DNA of 64,000 nt. Source: Deltaproteobacteria bacterium UBA5205. Its GTDB lineage: Bacteria > Desulfobacterota > Syntrophorhabdia > Syntrophorhabdales > Syntrophorhabdaceae. Below are positions 43,778 to 52,108 of the stretch, one piece after another; the stretch's first letter is position 1; every line of letters starts with the position of its first letter. The notes beneath the pieces are model-generated. The model did no database searches. It was not told the DNA's origin and saw only the letters and a program-made list of their open reading frames with translations. Location of the stretch: positions 102,415-166,414 of the forward strand of contig DHVP01000048.1 in NCBI GenBank assembly GCA_002412715.1. The letters run 5' to 3'. Made by a program: the position numbers and the translations under genes.

Positions 43778-44930
43778 ACCCAGGATATACTTGGACAATA
43801 ACGCCACGACGCCCGTCCATCCGCAGGTGGCCGACGCTATCAGGCCGTTCCTGAACGGGCTCTTCGGAAACCCTTCAAGCCTCCATTTTGCGGGAAGAGA
43901 GGTTAAGACCTCCTATGAAGCGGCTCGCGGGCAAATTGCCCGTACGATCGGCGCCGGGGTCGAGGAGATCGTCATTACGAGCTGCGGCAGTGAAGCCGAC
44001 AATCACGCCATAAAGGGGATTGCGCTCGCGGCCGGGAAGGGTCACATCATTACTTCAATGGTGGAACACCCCGCGGTCCTCAACGTCTGCCGGTACCTGG
44101 AAACGAGGGGCTTCACCGTTACATACCTTCCTGTCGACGGTCATGGCCTTGTCGACCCTGACGATGTGCGGCGTTCCATCACGAAAGACACCATTCTGAT
44201 CTCCATTATGCACGCCAATAACGAGACAGGCACGGTAATGCCCGTTGGTGATATAGCCCGCATCGCACGGGAAAAGGAAATTCCTTTTCATTCCGATATG
44301 GTGCAGGCACTGGGGAAACTGGACGTCGACGTCGGGACCCTTGGCGTTGATCTCGCCAGCTTTTCGGGACACAAGGTCTACGCCCCAAAGGGGATCGGGG
44401 CGCTCTACGTCCGTGAAGGCATCAGCTTGCACAATCTCATCCACGGCGGACACCAGGAAGCGGGAAGACGGGCCGGAACGGAGAATGTCATCGGTATCGT
44501 GGCCCTCGGCAAGGCCTGCGAGATAGCCGGAGATAAGATGGACGAACGAAGGAGTGCCACGGAGGCACTGCGCAAGCGCCTCCTGGACGGGATTCTTGAA
44601 CGCATCGACCATGTGCGGCTGAACGGTCATCCCGTGCAAAGAGTCTCCAATACACTGAATCTCAGTTTCCAGTTCGTGGAATCGGAATCTCTCCTTCTCG
44701 CCCTTGACATGAAGGGCGTGGCCGTATCATCGGGGTCAGCCTGCTCGTCGGGTTCCTCCGAGCCTTCCCACGTGCTCCTGGCAATGGGCATCCCGGGAGA
44801 TCTCTGTCAGAGCGCCCTTCGCTTCAGCCTGGGACGCGACAACACCCGGGAGGAAATAGACTACGTCATCGAAATCCTCCCCGACATCGTAGCCAGACTG
44901 CGCGAAATGTCACCTTTTTACAGGAAATAG
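43761..44930 (+). CDS. Cysteine desulfurase (NifS/IscS class)
   Basis: A PLP enzyme that takes sulfur from cysteine as an enzyme persulfide for Fe-S clusters, tRNA thiolation and other uses. It has 389 residues, the PLP lysine in SFSGHKVYAPKGIG, a His-rich HGGHQEAGRRAGTEN motif, and the active-site cysteine in SSGSACSSGSSEPSH. No iscU or iscR is adjacent; the partners are UPF0280 and NIL-ferredoxin. It may serve MtaB downstream. Confidence 0.93.
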   Translation: MSPSSRPRIYLDNNATTPVHPQVADAIRPFLNGLFGNPSSLHFAGREVKTSYEAARGQIARTIGAGVEEIVITSCGSEADNHAIKGIALAAGKGHIITSMVEHPAVLNVCRYLETRGFTVTYLPVDGHGLVDPDDVRRSITKDTILISIMHANNETGTVMPVGDIARIAREKEIPFHSDMVQALGKLDVDVGTLGVDLASFSGHKVYAPKGIGALYVREGISLHNLIHGGHQEAGRRAGTENVIGIVALGKACEIAGDKMDERRSATEALRKRLLDGILERIDHVRLNGHPVQRVSNTLNLSFQFVESESLLLALDMKGVAVSSGSACSSGSSEPSHVLLAMGIPGDLCQSALRFSLGRDNTREEIDYVIEILPDIVARLREMSPFYRK

Positions 44931-44935
44931 GAAAG

Positions 44936-44966
44936 AATAGGTCTTACAGAACCTGGCGGACCTATT
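44936..44966. terminator. AGGTC-type hairpin between cysteine desulfurase and mtaB
   Basis: AATAGGTC (44936-44943) pairs with GACCTATT (44959-44966) around a 15-nt loop. There is no T run. It belongs to the same family as the hairpins at 8597 and 23592 and may weaken read-through into mtaB. Confidence 0.45.
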
Positions 44967-44983
44967 AAAGGTGTTTTGTTCTC

Positions 44984-46279
44984 TTGACAATGAAAAAGAC
45001 CTTTTTCATTCATACCACCGGCTGCAAGGCCAACCAATGGGACAGTTCCGTCATTGCTGAGAACCTGGCGAAGGCCGGGCTTGTCCCGGCGCCGATGGAC
45101 CGGGCCGGTCTCGTGGTGATAAATGCCTGCACCGTCACCGAAGGAGCCGTCCGGGACATCCGCCGTTTCCTGAACAGGGTGAAAAGAGAGAATCCAGGCG
45201 CCAGGTGTGCTCTGGCCGGTTGTCACGGGCAGGTTTATCCCGATGATAATTTCGGGGTCGACCTTGTTCTCGGACAGACGGAAAAATTCATGGCGGAGCG
45301 GTACACGGGACCACGGGGAACCTTTATCACTGCCCGGGAATCATTCAGCATCGAACAGGGGCCCCGGGAATTCATCATGGAAGGCAAAACCCGGTTTTTC
45401 TTCAAGATCCAGGATGGCTGCGACAGGTTTTGCAGCTACTGCATAGTGCCCTATGCGAGAGGAATTCCGCGCAGCAGGCCCCTTGCAGAGATACTGGACG
45501 CAATGGAAACCCTGAGGGACAAGAGGATTCAGGAGGTAGTCCTGACCGGGATCGAGATCTCCGCCTGGCGGGACGGGCAGCGTGAATACGGTCTCACCGA
45601 TCTCATACGTCTTCTCGAGGATGTTCCCACACCGCCCAGGATACGCCTGAGTTCCATTGATCCCCTCATGTTCGACGGCACGTTTATCGACACCGTCGCC
45701 CGTTCGCGAAAGGTAGCGAAAAGTTTTCACATTCCCCTTCAAAGCGCCTCGGACACGGTGCTGGCCGCCATGCGAAGACCCTACCGGCAAGGCGATATCC
45801 GAAGAATCCTGAACGAGGTTCTGGGGAAGATCCCTGATGCGGGAATCGGCATGGATGTTATAACCGGTTTCCCGAGAGAGGACGAAGACCGCTTCCTCGA
45901 GACCACGGCGTTTCTGGACTCCTGCGGCGTCTACTACCTCCACGTCTTCCCTTTTTCGGCACGTCCGGGCACAAAGGCGGCCCTTATGGACGGGAAGGTC
46001 CCCGAAAGCATCAAAAAAGAACGGGTCAGAATCCTCAAGCGCCTCGATGCAAAGAAGCGCGAAACATTTCACAGGCGCTTCACCGGCAGGCAGGCGCACA
46101 TCATCCCCGAGGGCAAGCGCTACCTCGGGCACTATATGCGGGGATATACCGACAACTATATACCCGTTTACATCCCCTATGATAAGAAGCTTGAAAACAG
46201 GATAGTAGAGGTAACAATCGACAGGCTCGAGGGCACCCTTGTCATAGGGAAACCGACCTCTCCTATTCCGCCGGTATGA
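44984..46279 (+). CDS. mtaB: tRNA t6A37 methylthiotransferase MtaB
   Basis: A radical-SAM methylthiotransferase that converts t6A37 to ms2t6A37 in tRNA. The N-terminal UPF0004 domain has cysteines at GCKAN, NACTVTE and GCHGQ; the radical-SAM motif is CDRFCSYC; a TRAM-like domain closes the protein. It has 431 residues. TTG 44984 lies 10 nt after AAAGGTG; ATG 44990 is the alternative start. It needs sulfur and Fe-S clusters, which fits the upstream desulfurase. Confidence 0.9.
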   Translation: MTMKKTFFIHTTGCKANQWDSSVIAENLAKAGLVPAPMDRAGLVVINACTVTEGAVRDIRRFLNRVKRENPGARCALAGCHGQVYPDDNFGVDLVLGQTEKFMAERYTGPRGTFITARESFSIEQGPREFIMEGKTRFFFKIQDGCDRFCSYCIVPYARGIPRSRPLAEILDAMETLRDKRIQEVVLTGIEISAWRDGQREYGLTDLIRLLEDVPTPPRIRLSSIDPLMFDGTFIDTVARSRKVAKSFHIPLQSASDTVLAAMRRPYRQGDIRRILNEVLGKIPDAGIGMDVITGFPREDEDRFLETTAFLDSCGVYYLHVFPFSARPGTKAALMDGKVPESIKKERVRILKRLDAKKRETFHRRFTGRQAHIIPEGKRYLGHYMRGYTDNYIPVYIPYDKKLENRIVEVTIDRLEGTLVIGKPTSPIPPV

Positions 46280-46358
46280 CGAAGGAACCAATGCCGACAC
46301 CGGGGGCTTTTTCGTCCTGTTGCTCGATTTTCGAGGTTCATCATTGTCTTTTTTGATT

Positions 46359-46422
46359 GGTTATTGTAATAATGATCATCAGGTTATTGTCTTTTTCGGC
46401 TGGTTATTGGTTATTGTCTTTT
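46359..46422. repeat. Direct repeats of GGTTATT units
   Basis: GGTTATT occurs at 46359, 46382, 46402 and 46409, the last two in 7-nt tandem, and GTCTTTT follows two of them. The 46280-46435 spacer holds no other recognisable feature. Confidence 0.55.
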
Positions 46423-46441
46423 TTACGGGGTTGGGGTGACG

Positions 46442-46738
46442 ATGTCCGGTTTCGGTGTCTTTCTCGTATGGTTTGCCAAGGTCCTGAATGGAGCGCTTAC
46501 CGTCTATTTCTGGGTGATCTTCGCCCGGGCTCTCTTTTCATGGATACGGCCAAACCCCTATAATCCCATCGTCCGGACCGTTTACAAGCTTGTGGACCCC
46601 GTTACGTACCGTATATCCAGGATCCTTCCCACCCGTTTCGGCATGGTCGATATTGCCCCCTTTTTTCTGATGCTTATCATCATCTTTCTTCAGGAACTCG
46701 TCACGAGGCTTCTTCTCCAGCTTGCTCTCAGAGTCTGA
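46442..46738 (+). CDS. YggT family membrane protein
   Basis: A 98-residue protein with two membrane segments (about 6-28 and 66-90) and the loop motif NPYNPIVRTVYKLVDPV, the YggT signature. It is thought to act in membrane or division-related processes; the reaction is unknown. ATG 46442 is used; GTG 46436 would add two residues. It is followed after 9 nt by the DUF167 gene, a common pair. Confidence 0.85.
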   Translation: MSGFGVFLVWFAKVLNGALTVYFWVIFARALFSWIRPNPYNPIVRTVYKLVDPVTYRISRILPTRFGMVDIAPFFLMLIIIFLQELVTRLLLQLALRV

Positions 46739-46747
46739 GGGACGGTC

Positions 46748-47005
46748 ATGAACGTGGAGATCAGGGTAATACCCAACGCCAAAAAAAATGCGATAACGCG
46801 TACCGGAGGCGGTATCACGGTGAGACTTACGGCCCTGCCGCTGGAAGGCAGGGCGAATGAAGAATTGATACGCTATCTGTCGGATGTCCTCAAGGTCAGG
46901 AAATCGGCGATCAGGATTGTGAGGGGCGAGAAAAACAGACGGAAGGTCATCGCCATCCCCATCGATGAAGAACAACTCCATACCCTTCTGGGCGACCCGG
47001 TATGA
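46748..47005 (+). CDS. DUF167 (YggU) family protein
   Basis: An 85-residue cytoplasmic protein with the YggU fold: RVIPNAKKNAITR near the start, LPLEGRANEELIRYLSDVL in the helix-strand core, and KSAIRIVRGEKNRRKVI at the end. Function is unknown. It is paired with yggT as in many genomes. Confidence 0.88.
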   Translation: MNVEIRVIPNAKKNAITRTGGGITVRLTALPLEGRANEELIRYLSDVLKVRKSAIRIVRGEKNRRKVIAIPIDEEQLHTLLGDPV

Positions 47006-47097
47006 ATACTACACAAACGACCCCGGGTCTGCGCCGGAACGGTCGGCTTCAGTCCTGTTGCGAACAAAAAGGCAACAGTTACAACAGGTTAATTTCC

Positions 47098-47126
47098 TTG
47101 ACAGAAAATGGTAAACTCTTTATATT
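47098..47126 (+). promoter_or_regulatory. Strong sigma70-type promoter of the rpmF-plsX-fab operon
   Basis: A perfect TTGACA (47098-47103), a 17-nt spacer and TATATT (47121-47126). Transcription would start near 47133, about 21 nt before the DUF177 gene. Confidence 0.75.
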
Positions 47127-47153
47127 ATCTATCTTCAAAAGAAGGGCGGCCTT

Positions 47154-47669
47154 TTGCTAATACGACTCTCAGAAATAGAAGATGTGCTGGTCGTGAAGGG
47201 TGAGATGGATATTAAGCGATTCGCGATGACGGACGATACTGAATTCAGACTGCTTGCGCCGGTGAGCTACGAGCTTACCGTGGCGAAATTCGATGATACG
47301 GTTACGATCGAAGGACCGGTCACTGCCCGGATGTCTCTTTCCTGTTCGCGGTGCCTCCAGGGCTTTGACCTCGACCTGTCCCTCAGGATGGCCATCAAAC
47401 TCACCGAGAAAAGCAAGTCTCCCGACGCCGAGGAGATGGAACTCCACAATGAGGACCTGGACGTTTATTATTACGAAGGTGACGAAATCGATCTCGATCC
47501 CTATGTTTACGAGGAAGTAATGCTCAATATGCCGATGAGACCGCTCTGCAGGGAGGAGTGCAAAGGTATCTGCCCGACCTGTGGCAAGAACAGGAACACT
47601 GAGCCCTGTGATTGTCCCGAGGCGCCCTTAAGCCTCTTCGGCGAAAAATTAAAATCTTTCTTAAATTGA
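47154..47669 (+). CDS. DUF177 (YceD) family protein
   Basis: A 171-residue protein with the YceD pattern: a CSRCLQGFDLDL segment and, near the end, CREECKGICPTCGKN. It always sits before rpmF; in other bacteria YceD is linked to 23S rRNA accumulation. The start is TTG 47154 after a GAAGGG site. It begins the long operon running at least to nusB. Confidence 0.88.
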   Translation: MLIRLSEIEDVLVVKGEMDIKRFAMTDDTEFRLLAPVSYELTVAKFDDTVTIEGPVTARMSLSCSRCLQGFDLDLSLRMAIKLTEKSKSPDAEEMELHNEDLDVYYYEGDEIDLDPYVYEEVMLNMPMRPLCREECKGICPTCGKNRNTEPCDCPEAPLSLFGEKLKSFLN

Positions 47670-47682
47670 CAAGGAGCACATT

Positions 47683-47865
47683 ATGGCTGTACCAAAACGA
47701 AAAACTGCAAAGGCAAGGCGGGACAAGAGACGCACCCATTACACGGCATCGCCCGTCGCGGTCGTGGCATGCCCGAACTGCAAAGAACCCAAGCTTCCCC
47801 ATGCCGTCTGCCCCAAGTGCGGAATGTACAAGGGAAAACAGTACATTGCCGTCGAGGAAGCCTGA
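47683..47865 (+). CDS. rpmF: 50S ribosomal protein L32
   Basis: A 60-residue basic ribosomal protein. The N terminus AVPKRKTAKARRDKRRTHY is typical, and four cysteines (CPNC and CPKC pairs) form a zinc site, the Cys-containing L32 form. It lies between DUF177 and plsX, the usual order. Confidence 0.96.
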   Translation: MAVPKRKTAKARRDKRRTHYTASPVAVVACPNCKEPKLPHAVCPKCGMYKGKQYIAVEEA

Positions 47866-47871
47866 TAAGGG

Positions 47872-48882
47872 ATGATACGGATTGCCGTTGATGGAATGGG
47901 TGGCGATTTTGCGCCTCAGGAGATTGTAAGAGGGGCGCAGTCAGTTTCCCGCGAAGGTCTCGCTTCCATAGTTCTCGTCGGCGACGAAGAAAAGATGAAA
48001 CCCTTTGTGACGGACCATGCAAACCTGAACATGGTCCACACACCCGTTTGCGTGGGGATGAACGAGGCCCCTTCGAATGCCCTGAGGAAGAAGAAGGATT
48101 CTTCCATGAACAGGGCTTTCGAATTGCACAAGAGCGGCGAGGTCCAGGCCGTCGTTTCAGCGGGAAATTCCGGCGCGGTGATGGCGTTTGCCATCTTTAC
48201 CCTCGGCCGGATCCCCGGCGTGGACAGGCCCGCGATCGCAACGCTGCATCCGCGTATGGGAGAAGGTGTTTCGATACTCCTTGACGCCGGCGGCACGGTG
48301 GACTGCAAGCCCACGCACCTCGCCCAATTTGCCCTCATGGGCAACGCCTTCGCCGCTTCCGTCCTTGGAATCGATTCCCCAAAGGTCGGTATTCTCTCGA
48401 ACGGTGAGGAAGAAACCAAGGGAAACGAATTGACCCGGGAGGCCCATTCCCTTATCAAGGAACTTGGAATCAACTACCGGGGCTACGTCGAGGGAACCGA
48501 TATGTACAACGGAAGGACCGACGTAGTTGTAAGCGACGGTTTCGTTGGCAACATAGCCCTCAAGATCAGCGAGGGGGTCGCCGATTTTATTTTTAAATTC
48601 TTCAAAGAGGGTATCAGGAACAGCCTTAAGGCAAGGATGGGTTACCTCCTGTTGAACGACCTTTTCAAGGAATTCCAAAGGAAGGCGGACTATTCCGAGA
48701 CCGGCGGCGCACCTCTTCTGGGGGTCGACGGGGTCTGCATCATATGTCACGGAAAATCGAACGAAAAGGCCATGCGCAATGCCATACTGCTGGCCAGGAA
48801 GTTCGTTGAAAAAGGCCTCAAGGAATCCATCAATGAGACCATGCAGGACTATCAATCGCTGCAGAAAGTAAAGGAGAGGTAA
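47872..48882 (+). CDS. plsX: Phosphate acyltransferase PlsX
   Basis: PlsX makes acyl-phosphate from acyl-ACP for phospholipid synthesis. The 336 residues start with AVDGMGGDFAP and include SAGNSGAVMA and EGTDMYNGRTDVVVSDGFVGN. It starts 6 nt after rpmF. In most related genomes fabH follows; here an acyl-CoA dehydrogenase follows. Confidence 0.95.
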   Translation: MIRIAVDGMGGDFAPQEIVRGAQSVSREGLASIVLVGDEEKMKPFVTDHANLNMVHTPVCVGMNEAPSNALRKKKDSSMNRAFELHKSGEVQAVVSAGNSGAVMAFAIFTLGRIPGVDRPAIATLHPRMGEGVSILLDAGGTVDCKPTHLAQFALMGNAFAASVLGIDSPKVGILSNGEEETKGNELTREAHSLIKELGINYRGYVEGTDMYNGRTDVVVSDGFVGNIALKISEGVADFIFKFFKEGIRNSLKARMGYLLLNDLFKEFQRKADYSETGGAPLLGVDGVCIICHGKSNEKAMRNAILLARKFVEKGLKESINETMQDYQSLQKVKER

Positions 48883-48885
48883 GAC

Positions 48886-50046
48886 ATGGATTATTTTTTA
48901 TCGGATGACCAGAAGAGCATACGGACGCTGGCGCGGAGAATAGCAGAGGAAAAGGTCGTTCCCGTTCGTGCGGAGCTTGATGAAACAGGAAAGTTTCCCT
49001 GGGACATAATGAAGAATTGTGCCGAAACAGGGCTCTTCGGGGTCAGCATCCCCGAGGCATACGGTGGTATGGGAGGGGGATCTTTTGAAAACTGCATCGT
49101 CGTTGAGGAATTGAGCAAGGCCTGCCTCGGCGTATCTGTAAGCTATGCGGCGAGTCTTCTGGGCGCCTACCCCATCCTGCTTGGCGGATCGGAGGAGCAA
49201 AAGAAGAAATACCTCTCCCAGATAGCCAGCGGGTCGAAGTTGGGAGCCTTCGGCCTCACCGAGGCCAATGCCGGCAGCGACGCCCAGGGCATCCGGACTG
49301 AGGCTAAAAAGGACGGCGACTATTATATACTCAACGGAACCAAACAATGGATAACCAACGGCGGCGAGGCCGACATCTATACCGTAATAGCGATGACCGA
49401 CCGCTCCAAAGGAGGCAGGGGTGCCACGGCTTTCATCCTTGAAAAAGGCATGGAAGGCTTCACTTTCGGCAAGAAAGAGAACAAGCTCGGCATCCGGGCA
49501 TCCGCCACCCGGGAACTGGTATTTCAAGATTGCAAAGTTCCGAAGGAAAATGTTATAGGTAGAGAAGGTCTGGGCTTCATCCTAACGATGAGAACATTTG
49601 ACAGGACCCGCCCAGGGATAGGTGCGCAGGCGGTCGGGGTTGCCCACGGCGCACTTGATGCAGCAGTACAATACGCGCGTGAAAGGGAACAGTTCGAGAG
49701 AAAGATCATCTCCTTTCAGGCGATACAGCATATGCTCGCCGATATGGCGATACAGGTAGAGGCGGCACGCGCTCTCGTGTATTCGGTGGCCCGGTACATC
49801 GACAGCAATCCGAAGGATTTCTCCAAGGTGTCGGCCATGAGCAAGGTCTTCCCCAGCGACGTTGCCATGAAAGTTGTCGTCGATGCCATACAGGTCTTCG
49901 GCGGATATGGCTATATGAAGGAGTATCCCGTCGAGAAGATGATGCGCGATGCCAAGATACTCCAGATATACGAGGGCACGAACCAGATACAGAGAAATAT
50001 AATCGGGCTGGAGCTGATCAAGGCATCGGCCTCGAAGAAAAAATAA
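48886..50046 (+). CDS. Acyl-CoA dehydrogenase in the fabH position
   Basis: A 386-residue flavoenzyme of the acyl-CoA dehydrogenase family. It has the FGLTEANAGSD and QWITNGGEAD FAD/substrate motifs and the catalytic base Glu363 in YEGTNQ. It transfers electrons from acyl-CoA to ETF. It lies 3 nt after plsX and 58 nt before fabD, inside a fatty-acid synthesis operon where fabH normally stands, so co-expression with synthesis genes is unusual for a beta-oxidation-type enzyme. Chain-length preference is unknown. Confidence 0.93.
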   Translation: MDYFLSDDQKSIRTLARRIAEEKVVPVRAELDETGKFPWDIMKNCAETGLFGVSIPEAYGGMGGGSFENCIVVEELSKACLGVSVSYAASLLGAYPILLGGSEEQKKKYLSQIASGSKLGAFGLTEANAGSDAQGIRTEAKKDGDYYILNGTKQWITNGGEADIYTVIAMTDRSKGGRGATAFILEKGMEGFTFGKKENKLGIRASATRELVFQDCKVPKENVIGREGLGFILTMRTFDRTRPGIGAQAVGVAHGALDAAVQYAREREQFERKIISFQAIQHMLADMAIQVEAARALVYSVARYIDSNPKDFSKVSAMSKVFPSDVAMKVVVDAIQVFGGYGYMKEYPVEKMMRDAKILQIYEGTNQIQRNIIGLELIKASASKKK

Positions 50047-50104
50047 TAGCGTGAGACACTGATCTCGCGAGGAAAAAAATCCACAACCCGGCGAGAGAGG
50101 ATAG

Positions 50105-51043
50105 ATGAAGAAGACGGGCATAGTATTTCCGGGACAGGGTTCCCAGTATATCGACATGGGCAGGGACCTCTACGAGAGGTTCGACTACATTCGAGACATG
50201 TTCGACACAGCCGACAGGGTCCTTGGCTTTCCCATAACGGATCTTTGTTTCAACGGCCCCGAGGACGAACTGCGCCAGACGTATAACACGCAGCCGTCGC
50301 TGCTTCTCGTCGGCTATGCTGTCTATGAGGCCTTAAGGAGGGAAGCGGGCGTCGAACCTTTTCTCGTCGCTGGCCACAGCCTTGGCGAATATACGGCCCT
50401 TCTGGCAAGCGGCTTTTTTACCTTTGAAGAAGCCCTGACCATTACCAGAAAGAGAGGGCTTCTCATGGAAGAGGCCTGTCCGAAGGGAAAAGGCGGTATG
50501 GTGGCGCTTATCGGTGCCGACATGGAGAAGATCGCGCCGATCCTTGCGGAAATATCCCACGACGATTACGTGGCCGTTCCCGCAAACCTCAATTCCGCGG
50601 AACAGGTGGTCCTCTCGGGGAACGCCGAGGCGCTGAAGGAAGCCGTTGAAAAGCTTAAAGGCACCGGGTACAAAAAGGCCGTCTTCCTCAACGTCTCCGG
50701 GCCGTTCCATTCTCCGCTCATGCAGGAGGCCGCGGACCGGTTGAAAAGCGAACTGGCGGACTTGAGCCACGGGGATCTTTCCATTCCTGTCGTCTTTAAT
50801 GTCGACGCGACCCCCGGGAAAGAAAAGGACACGGTGGACGACAAGCTCTACCGTCAGATGTTCTCTCCGGTGCTGTGGGAAAAATGCGTCAGGAAGATGG
50901 CTGACGAAGGTGTGGAGATCTTTATCGAGGCAGGCCCCCAGAAGGTGCTTTCCAACCTCGTGAAACGGATCGTGCCCGGCGTTGCCTGTGTAAACGTCGA
51001 AAAATTCGATGAGATAGAATCGGTCAAGGGGCTTATAGCATGA
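50105..51043 (+). CDS. fabD: Malonyl-CoA:ACP transacylase
   Basis: FabD loads malonyl groups from CoA onto ACP. The 312 residues have FPGQGSQYIDMG at the N terminus, the catalytic Ser92 in GHSLGE, and GPFHSPLM with the catalytic His. Its last 4 nt overlap fabG (ATGA). Confidence 0.96.
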   Translation: MKKTGIVFPGQGSQYIDMGRDLYERFDYIRDMFDTADRVLGFPITDLCFNGPEDELRQTYNTQPSLLLVGYAVYEALRREAGVEPFLVAGHSLGEYTALLASGFFTFEEALTITRKRGLLMEEACPKGKGGMVALIGADMEKIAPILAEISHDDYVAVPANLNSAEQVVLSGNAEALKEAVEKLKGTGYKKAVFLNVSGPFHSPLMQEAADRLKSELADLSHGDLSIPVVFNVDATPGKEKDTVDDKLYRQMFSPVLWEKCVRKMADEGVEIFIEAGPQKVLSNLVKRIVPGVACVNVEKFDEIESVKGLIA

Positions 51044-51765
51044 ACGGAACAGTAACGATCGTTACAGGCGGCGCCCAGGGTATCGGCAGGGCAATTTCAG
51101 AACTCATCGCCGACAAGGGCGGCGACATCGCGATCTTTGATATAATCGACGGATCTGAGGCCAGGCAGGCCATTCAATCCAAAGGCAGGCGCTGCGAGAT
51201 TTACAGTGTCGATGTCTCGGATTTTCAGGCTGTCCAGGGAGCTGTCGATCAGGTGCTGAAAGACCTGGGCAAGATCGACAATCTCGTGAACAACGCCGGT
51301 ATCACCATGGACAAACTCCTGGTGAGAATGAAGGAAGAGGACTGGGACCGCGTCATCAGAGTGAATCTGAAGAGCGTCTTCAACTGCACGAAGGCCGTCG
51401 TCAGGCACATGCTCAAGTCAGGCGGCAGCATCGTAAATATCTCTTCCATCGCGGGCGTCATGGGAAACCCCGGGCAGGCCAACTATGCGGCCAGCAAGGC
51501 CGGCATCATCGGCTTCACCAAGAGCGTCGCCAGGGAATATGCGGAGCGGTCCATCAGGGTCAACGCCGTCGCTCCGGGATTCATCAGGACGAAGATGACG
51601 GACATGCTCGATGAAAAGACGAAAGAATCGATGTATGGGGCAATTCCACTCAAACGACTCGGGGAACCCCGGGACGTCGCAAGCGTAGTATACTTTCTTC
51701 TTTCGAAATACGGCAGCTACGTGACGGGGGAGGTGATAAATGTCAACGGTGGGTTGTACATGTAA
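51040..51765 (+). CDS. fabG: 3-oxoacyl-ACP reductase
   Basis: FabG reduces 3-oxoacyl-ACP with NADPH. The 241 residues show the short-chain dehydrogenase pattern: TGGAQGIGRA at the cofactor site, NNAG, catalytic Ser135, Tyr149 and Lys153 (YAASK), and the C-terminal VTGEVINVNGG. It overlaps fabD and precedes acpP. Confidence 0.95.
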   Translation: MNGTVTIVTGGAQGIGRAISELIADKGGDIAIFDIIDGSEARQAIQSKGRRCEIYSVDVSDFQAVQGAVDQVLKDLGKIDNLVNNAGITMDKLLVRMKEEDWDRVIRVNLKSVFNCTKAVVRHMLKSGGSIVNISSIAGVMGNPGQANYAASKAGIIGFTKSVAREYAERSIRVNAVAPGFIRTKMTDMLDEKTKESMYGAIPLKRLGEPRDVASVVYFLLSKYGSYVTGEVINVNGGLYM

Positions 51766-51852
51766 AAAAGCCCATGAACGGAAGTAAACCGTCGAAGCGG
51801 CGGATTCCGGGGGAGCTTGAAGGAACTTTCAATAAAACAAGGAGGTGGCTTA

Positions 51853-52092
51853 ATGCCAGTAACTGAAAAAGTAAAGAAGATGATCGTGGATCAGCTCGGG
51901 GTAAGCGAATCGGAAGTTGTTCCGGAAGCTAAGTTCATCGATGACCTCGGCGCCGATTCTCTAGATATCGTTGAGCTTATTATGGCACTGGAAGACGAGT
52001 ACAGCATAGAGATCCCCGATGAGGACGCAGAGAAGATGGAAACGGTCGGTGATGCGATCCGATACATCGAAGATCGCCTGGCAGGCAAATAA
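51853..52092 (+). CDS. acpP: Acyl carrier protein
   Basis: A 79-residue acidic carrier. The phosphopantetheine attachment is Ser36 in GADSLDIVEL. ATG 51853 follows a perfect AAGGAGGTGG site; this is the strongest ribosome-binding site in the operon, which suits an abundant protein. It carries acyl intermediates between FabD, FabG, FabF and PlsX. Confidence 0.97.
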   Translation: MPVTEKVKKMIVDQLGVSESEVVPEAKFIDDLGADSLDIVELIMALEDEYSIEIPDEDAEKMETVGDAIRYIEDRLAGK

Positions 52093-52108
52093 TTCAACGA
52101 GGTGTCGT

